Part shown: piece by piece, positions 60,320 through 64,000 of the stretch
Layout of the letters: each line of letters opens with the position of its first letter
How positions within the stretch are numbered: position 1 is the first letter of the stretch
From: Rhizobiales bacterium CCH3-A5
GTDB taxonomy: Bacteria > Pseudomonadota > Alphaproteobacteria > Rhizobiales > Beijerinckiaceae
Assembly: GCA_001556025.1 (NCBI GenBank)
Contig: LSIB01000126.1
Coordinates: 55,956 to 119,955 of the forward strand
Length of the DNA stretch: 64,000 nucleotides
Reading direction: 5' to 3'
Notes under the pieces: generated by a model
Told to the model about the DNA's origin: nothing
Database searches by the model: none
Seen by the model: the letters and a program-made list of their open reading frames with translations, nothing else
Translations under genes and position numbers: made by a program

Positions 60320-61263
60320 AGCGGCAGCCCGACCAGGAGATTGAACGGAAAGGTCACCGCCAGCGCCGCCGTCAGCGCGAGACCTGCATCGGCCTCCGGC
60401 AAGGCGCTGCGGATGGCGGCCGGCGCGACGATATAGGAGGCGCTGGCGGCAAGCGTCGCCAGGATCGTCGCCTCGCCGACGGACAACCCGATGACCGAGG
60501 CCAGGGCCAGCCCGAGCGCCGCGTTGACCAGCGGGACAGCGACCCCCAGCACGAGGATCATCGGAGCCGCCTGCCGGATCGCCGCGCCCTGCCGCGCCGC
60601 CTGGAGGCCGAGATCGAGCAGAAAGAGGCACAGCAGGCCGCGAAACAGATCGACGAAGAGCGGCTTGACAGGCTGCAGACCGGCCGGGCCAACGATCGCG
60701 CCGATCGCCAGGCCGCCGGCCAGCAGGACGACGCTCTTGCTCGAAAGCGTCCTGCCGAGCACGCCGCCGGCCGACGCCGCGCCTCCCTCGGCACGGCGCG
60801 CGAGCATGATCGCCACGACGATCGCCGGCGCTTCCATCAGCGCCAGCAGCGCGGTGGCGTGCGATCCGTGGGCGATACCGGCGCTGTCGAGAAACGCCGT
60901 GGCGGCGATGAAGGTCACGGCCGAGACCGAGCCGTAATGGGCGGCGAAGCCGGCGCAGTCGGCGGCCGTGCGCCCGGTCAGCCGCCTGAGCGCGAGATAG
61001 ACCCAGAGCGGAATCGCAAGCGTCAACGCAAGGCCAGCGGCGAAGACCGGAAGCGCCGTAGCCATGGGTGCCTGCGCCAGCTCGGCCCCGCCTTTCAGGC
61101 CGATCGCCAGCATCAGATAAAGCGAGAGAAAGCGCGCGACCGGTTCGGGCAGCGCCAGATCGCTGCGGATGGCGACCGCCACGACGCCGAGCACGAAGCA
61201 CAGCGTCATCGGGGAAATCAGGTTCTGAAAGGCGATGTCGAGGCTGGCCACGCGATGCTCCAT
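60286..61263 (-). CDS. SbtA-like sodium-dependent bicarbonate transporter family permease
   Basis: 325 aa, about ten hydrophobic helices in two inverted halves. LPEPVARFLSLYLMLAIGLKGGAEL near residues 38-62 and AHYGSVSAVTFIAA near residue 108 are the SbtA/DUF897 signatures. SbtA in cyanobacteria imports bicarbonate with sodium; no PII-like SbtB is adjacent. In a heterotroph or lithotroph it could supply bicarbonate to carboxylases, but substrate is unproven. Divergent from a LysR gene across 94 bases with a good LysR box. Confidence 0.88.
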   Translation of the reverse strand: MEHRVASLDIAFQNLISPMTLCFVLGVVAVAIRSDLALPEPVARFLSLYLMLAIGLKGGAELAQAPMATALPVFAAGLALTLAIPLWVYLALRRLTGRTAADCAGFAAHYGSVSAVTFIAATAFLDSAGIAHGSHATALLALMEAPAIVVAIMLARRAEGGAASAGGVLGRTLSSKSVVLLAGGLAIGAIVGPAGLQPVKPLFVDLFRGLLCLFLLDLGLQAARQGAAIRQAAPMILVLGVAVPLVNAALGLALASVIGLSVGEATILATLAASASYIVAPAAIRSALPEADAGLALTAALAVTFPFNLLVGLPLYLGAARLLVG

Positions 61264-61325
61264 CGTTGCGATGGGCGGGCACTAGCAGCGCGGGATGATT
61301 GACAGAACGCCAGTCCGATAATTGA

Positions 61326-61344
61326 ATTGATTGATCTTTCCAAT
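61326..61344. promoter_or_regulatory. LysR box between SbtA-like gene and lysR
   Basis: ATTG-N11-CAAT, a perfect 4-base dyad with the T-N11-A core of LysR sites, 14 bases before the LysR start and 63 bases from the permease start, in the AT-richest part of the divergent region. Confidence 0.6.
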
Positions 61345-61357
61345 GAATGGATGAGCG

Positions 61358-62251
61358 ATGCCTTTTCCGCTTCCGCCCTTCGACCTCGAGTTGCTGCGCA
61401 GCTTCGCGGCGGTCCTCGACAATGGCGGCTTCACGCGCGCGGCCGAGCGGCTCGGGCGCACCCAATCGACGGTCAGCCTGCAGATCCGCAAGCTGGAGAC
61501 CGCCCTCGGCCAGCGCGTCTTCGAACGCAGGAGCGGCAGCGCCGGGCGGATCGTGCCGACGCCGGCGGGCGAAGCGCTGCTGGCGCATGCCCGCCCGATC
61601 CTGCAACTCGCCGAGCAGGCGCGCACGGCCTTGCTGGCGCCCGACATCGAGGGGCGGCTGCGGCTGGGCACTCCCGAGGATTTCGCCACTTGGCACCTGC
61701 CCGACATCCTCGCCCGCTTCGCACGGGCGCATCCGCGGATCGATCTCGAGGTCACCTGCGACTTCTCGGTCAATCTGCTCGCTGGTTTCGGTCGCGGCCT
61801 GTTTGACCTGATCCTGTTCAAGCGCGACCCGCAGCCGGCCTTCGGCGGCGGCACCGGCATCTGGAGCGAGCCTCTGGTCTGGGCCGCCTCCTCGCGGTTC
61901 CAGCCGCTCGACGACCAGGCGGCGCTTCCGCTCGTGCTCGCGCCGGCGCCCGACATCTACCGCAAGCGCGCGCTGGCGGCGCTCGATATCGCGGGCCGCA
62001 ACTGGCGGGTCGTCCTGACCAGTCCGAGTCTGGCCGGCCAGCACGCGGCCGTGCGCGCGGGGCTCGGCGTCAGCGTGTTGCCACGCGGCATGATCCCGCC
62101 CGATCTGACCGTGCTCGACCGGCTGTCGAACCGGCTGCCGGCCCTCGCCGATGCCGAAATTGTGCTCTATGCCGCGCCGGGCCAACCCAGCCCAGCGGCG
62201 GAACGGTTGGCGTCACATATCGTGCAATCGCTCGAAGCGCTGCGCGCCTGA
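61358..62251 (+). CDS. LysR-family transcriptional regulator
   Basis: 297 aa. N-terminal winged helix-turn-helix: FDLELLRSFAAVLDNGGFTR, AAERLGRTQSTVSLQIRKLE, QRVFERRSGSAGRIVPTPAG. The C-terminal effector domain (residues about 90-290) has the LRLGTPEDFATWHLPDILAR entry typical of LTTRs. It is divergent from the SbtA-like permease and probably activates it, autorepressing itself. Effector unknown. Confidence 0.93.
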   Translation: MPFPLPPFDLELLRSFAAVLDNGGFTRAAERLGRTQSTVSLQIRKLETALGQRVFERRSGSAGRIVPTPAGEALLAHARPILQLAEQARTALLAPDIEGRLRLGTPEDFATWHLPDILARFARAHPRIDLEVTCDFSVNLLAGFGRGLFDLILFKRDPQPAFGGGTGIWSEPLVWAASSRFQPLDDQAALPLVLAPAPDIYRKRALAALDIAGRNWRVVLTSPSLAGQHAAVRAGLGVSVLPRGMIPPDLTVLDRLSNRLPALADAEIVLYAAPGQPSPAAERLASHIVQSLEALRA

Positions 62252-62283
62252 CACAAGACCGCACCGTCGCTCCATGACAATGC

Positions 62284-62316
62284 GGCCGGCGATGCGGGGG
62301 CGGTGCATCGCCGGCC
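62284..62316. terminator. strong bidirectional hairpin
   Basis: GGCCGGCGATGC and GCATCGCCGGCC form a perfect 12-bp stem around a 9-base loop, between the convergent lysR and DcaP-porin genes (105-base gap). No U-tract follows on either side; position and stem strength support a terminator. Confidence 0.65.
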
Positions 62317-62356
62317 GACCGATCGGGACTGGCGGGGAGCCCGCCGCCCGACACGC

Positions 62357-63757
62357 TCAGAACCTGTAGGTCGCCGAAGACTGAACCCGCGTCTGGCGGC
62401 CGCGCGCGTTGTCGCGGTCCTCTCGCAGGCCGTGCTGCACCTCGATGCCGAGATCGAGATCGGCCCAAGGGCTCCAGATCAGGTTCGCCGCGCCATACTG
62501 GCTGTGCTTGAAGGTCACGGCGGAGGCGAAGCGCGGCAGATCGGAGCGGACATAGCTATAGACCAGGTTGCTGCGCAGCTCGTTCGTCCACCAGTGCTGG
62601 AAGGCGACATAGCCGCCAAAGGTCTTCTGGGTCTCCGCCTGGCCCGTCGCCGGATTGTAGAACACGCTCGGCAGCACGCCCGCCGTCAAGCCCGCCGTCT
62701 CCTGGATATAGCGGGTCGCGCCATTGGCGTAGGTGGCCTGGAAGCGGATATTGTCCTTGGGCGCGAGGAACGGCAGGTTGAGCCGGCCATGCAGCGTGCC
62801 GGCATAGCCGACCTCGTCTCCCGAGACCCCGTTGGGCGCATTGGTCTGCGTGACCGCGCCGCCGAGCTGGATGTGGCCGAACGCGCCCTGATAGCGGATA
62901 TTGCCGACGAAATCGGGCGTGGTGTCGCGGCTCGAGACGACGGCTGCGGCCGGGCCGAACTGGACCCTGCCCTCGGGGTTCTCGATCGCACCGGCGATCG
63001 AGAAGCCGTTGGCGAAGCGGTGCTGCAGCCTGACCACGCCCTGCCTGATGAAGGTCTGGCCGCCCGCGCCCGCGAAATCGAGCGTCTCGGCGTAGGCGCC
63101 CGGATCGTAGAAGGTCGTCCACCACTGGCCGGCCAGCAGCGGCCCGACCTCGACGATGGCGTGGCGGAGCCGAAAGGAATCCGAGTTCGACGCGATCTGG
63201 TTGCCGGCCGCGCCGAAAAAGTCGCCTTCCAGCAGGATGCGGGCCGGCCCCAGCGGCGTCTCCTTCTTGGAAAACTCGATGTTGAAGCGCGATTCGCGGC
63301 CGTGGATGCGGAAGGCGGAGTCGCCGATACGAGTGCGACGGGTGTCGATGGCGGCGACCGCGAACAGGTCCTCGGCTCCCAGCGACGGGTCGCCGCCGAC
63401 GCGGCCGATCACATCGGCCTTCACCTTGCCGCCGATCCTGACGTCGATATCGGTGCCCGGCAGACGCCAGCTCCGCGGCAGGCCGCCCTTGAGCACGTAA
63501 GGCTCGTCGTCGGCCTTGGCGACGACGCCATCCTTGGTGACGACATTGCGCGCCGCCGGGGTGCGGCGCGCGTTCTGCGTCCTGATGCCGCCAACCTCGC
63601 GCCGCAGCGCCTCGATCTGGCGCTGCTGATCGCGGATCAGCTTTTCAAGTCGCGCGGTCTGGTCCTGGGCGCTGACGGTCATCGACGACAGCGCCAAAGC
63701 GAGGCCCGAGGCCGCGACACTTGCCGCGACAGAACGTGATCTTGCTAAAAACGACAT
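62357..63757 (-). CDS. DcaP-family trimeric outer-membrane porin
   Basis: 466 aa from the ATG at 63757 (GGGGGAGTGTAC upstream). Sec signal ending VSAQDQ, then a short coiled coil (TARLEKLIRDQQRQIEALRR) that projects into the periplasm and a beta-barrel with alternating pattern, ending in the outer-membrane sorting signal with a terminal Phe (VQSSATYRF). Blocks DTRRTRIGDSAFRIHGRESR and QWWTTFYDPGAYAETLDF match DcaP-like porins for aromatic or dicarboxylic acids. Monocistronic; the promoter is in the AT-rich right-edge region. Confidence 0.9.
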   Translation of the reverse strand: MSFLARSRSVAASVAASGLALALSSMTVSAQDQTARLEKLIRDQQRQIEALRREVGGIRTQNARRTPAARNVVTKDGVVAKADDEPYVLKGGLPRSWRLPGTDIDVRIGGKVKADVIGRVGGDPSLGAEDLFAVAAIDTRRTRIGDSAFRIHGRESRFNIEFSKKETPLGPARILLEGDFFGAAGNQIASNSDSFRLRHAIVEVGPLLAGQWWTTFYDPGAYAETLDFAGAGGQTFIRQGVVRLQHRFANGFSIAGAIENPEGRVQFGPAAAVVSSRDTTPDFVGNIRYQGAFGHIQLGGAVTQTNAPNGVSGDEVGYAGTLHGRLNLPFLAPKDNIRFQATYANGATRYIQETAGLTAGVLPSVFYNPATGQAETQKTFGGYVAFQHWWTNELRSNLVYSYVRSDLPRFASAVTFKHSQYGAANLIWSPWADLDLGIEVQHGLREDRDNARGRQTRVQSSATYRF

Positions 63758-64000
63758 GTACACTCCCCCAATAAGCGGTTCATTTATTGATTTGTTTTCC
63801 TTTGCCGACTGCGGGACGCTGTCATGGGCATTTATCACTCAGAAATCACAAGTTATTGACTTTGGTTTGTTGACAAAAAATCCGATGAATCAAACGTTAA
63901 TACTGTTTCCATGTTGACAAAATCAATGGAGCGCGCCGGCCATGCTGCGGATTCCGATTCCGACCGGCCATCATTCCGATAATTGACCGGCCGGGATTCC
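63758..64000. other. AT-rich intergenic region at the right edge
   Basis: About 240 bases, clearly more AT-rich than the rest of the window from 63770 to 63925. It contains an exact direct repeat TGTTGACAAAA at 63868-63878 and 63912-63922, and another TTGAC at 63856-63860. Promoters for the porin (minus strand), and perhaps for a gene beyond the edge, should lie here. No open frame of useful length. Confidence 0.6.

Noticed and set aside
59399..62185. 928-codon minus-strand frame across the CDF, SbtA and LysR region
   Set aside because: Runs antisense through two well-supported genes and out of frame through a third; composition is low-complexity Arg/Ala/Asp and no domain is visible.
63924..63995. 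Possible gene start at the right edge
   Set aside because: Both ATG-initiated frames there stop within about 20 codons, so nothing supports a coding region inside the window.

Overview
The window is GC-rich, densely packed chromosomal DNA of an alphaproteobacterium. A complete Sox sulfur-oxidation island, a NasT/NasS-controlled nitrate assimilation operon, a fused UreA-UreB urease subunit and a DcaP-type porin point to Hyphomicrobiales. A Bosea-like organism (a genus that includes thiosulfate oxidisers) is my best guess, but that is inference from gene content. I see no tRNA, rRNA, CRISPR array, insertion sequence or prophage.

Layout. 1-9.4 kb: the 3' end of a histidine kinase; an enolase-superfamily enzyme with its GntR regulator and a divergent Bug-type solute-binding protein; divergent cobT and cobS; a DUF1289 protein; a TauE/SafE permease; a Tat-exported SMP-30-like protein; an AHSA1-like protein; a hotdog thioesterase. 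9.4-10.4 kb: dusA. 10.7-26.6 kb: sulfur island. It holds two metallo-beta-lactamase-fold enzymes, four YeeE/YedE-family membrane proteins, a two-cysteine ArsR persulfide-sensor-type repressor, SoxS- and SoxW-like thioredoxins, a DUF302 protein, soxXA divergent from soxYZBCD, and a flavocytochrome c sulfide dehydrogenase with small cytochromes. 26.6-31.1 kb: a Spy-like protein, an XRE regulator, an SDR, an AHSA1-like protein, a GFA-type protein and topoisomerase IB. 31.1-34.9 kb: phnM divergent from phnDCE around a probable Pho box. 34.9-47.2 kb: nitrate assimilation on the minus strand, read nasT-nasS, then nrtA-nasB-nasA-nrtB-nrtC-nirA-reductase. 47.2-55.5 kb: urease operon on the minus strand (ureD, an acidic protein, ureAB, an NTF2-like protein, ureC, two extra genes, ureE, ureF, a DUF3995 protein, ureG, ureJ). 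55.6-64 kb: a PfkB kinase and aldose 1-epimerase; a VapBC toxin-antitoxin pair; a glyoxalase; a CDF metal exporter; an SbtA-like permease with a divergent LysR; a DcaP porin.

How the parts work together. SoxXA, SoxYZ, SoxB and SoxCD make the periplasmic thiosulfate-oxidising complex. The flavocytochrome removes sulfide, the thioredoxins keep SoxYZ/SoxXA reduced, the YeeE/SoxT proteins probably move sulfur compounds, and the ArsR protein probably represses the set through the perfect 36-bp palindrome at 13638-13673. Nitrate enters through NrtABC and is reduced by NasA and NirA; a sigma-54-like promoter and an ANTAR hexaloop/terminator leader sit directly before nrtA. The NasTS regulators lie at the 3' end of the urease operon, so urea and nitrate use may be coordinated.
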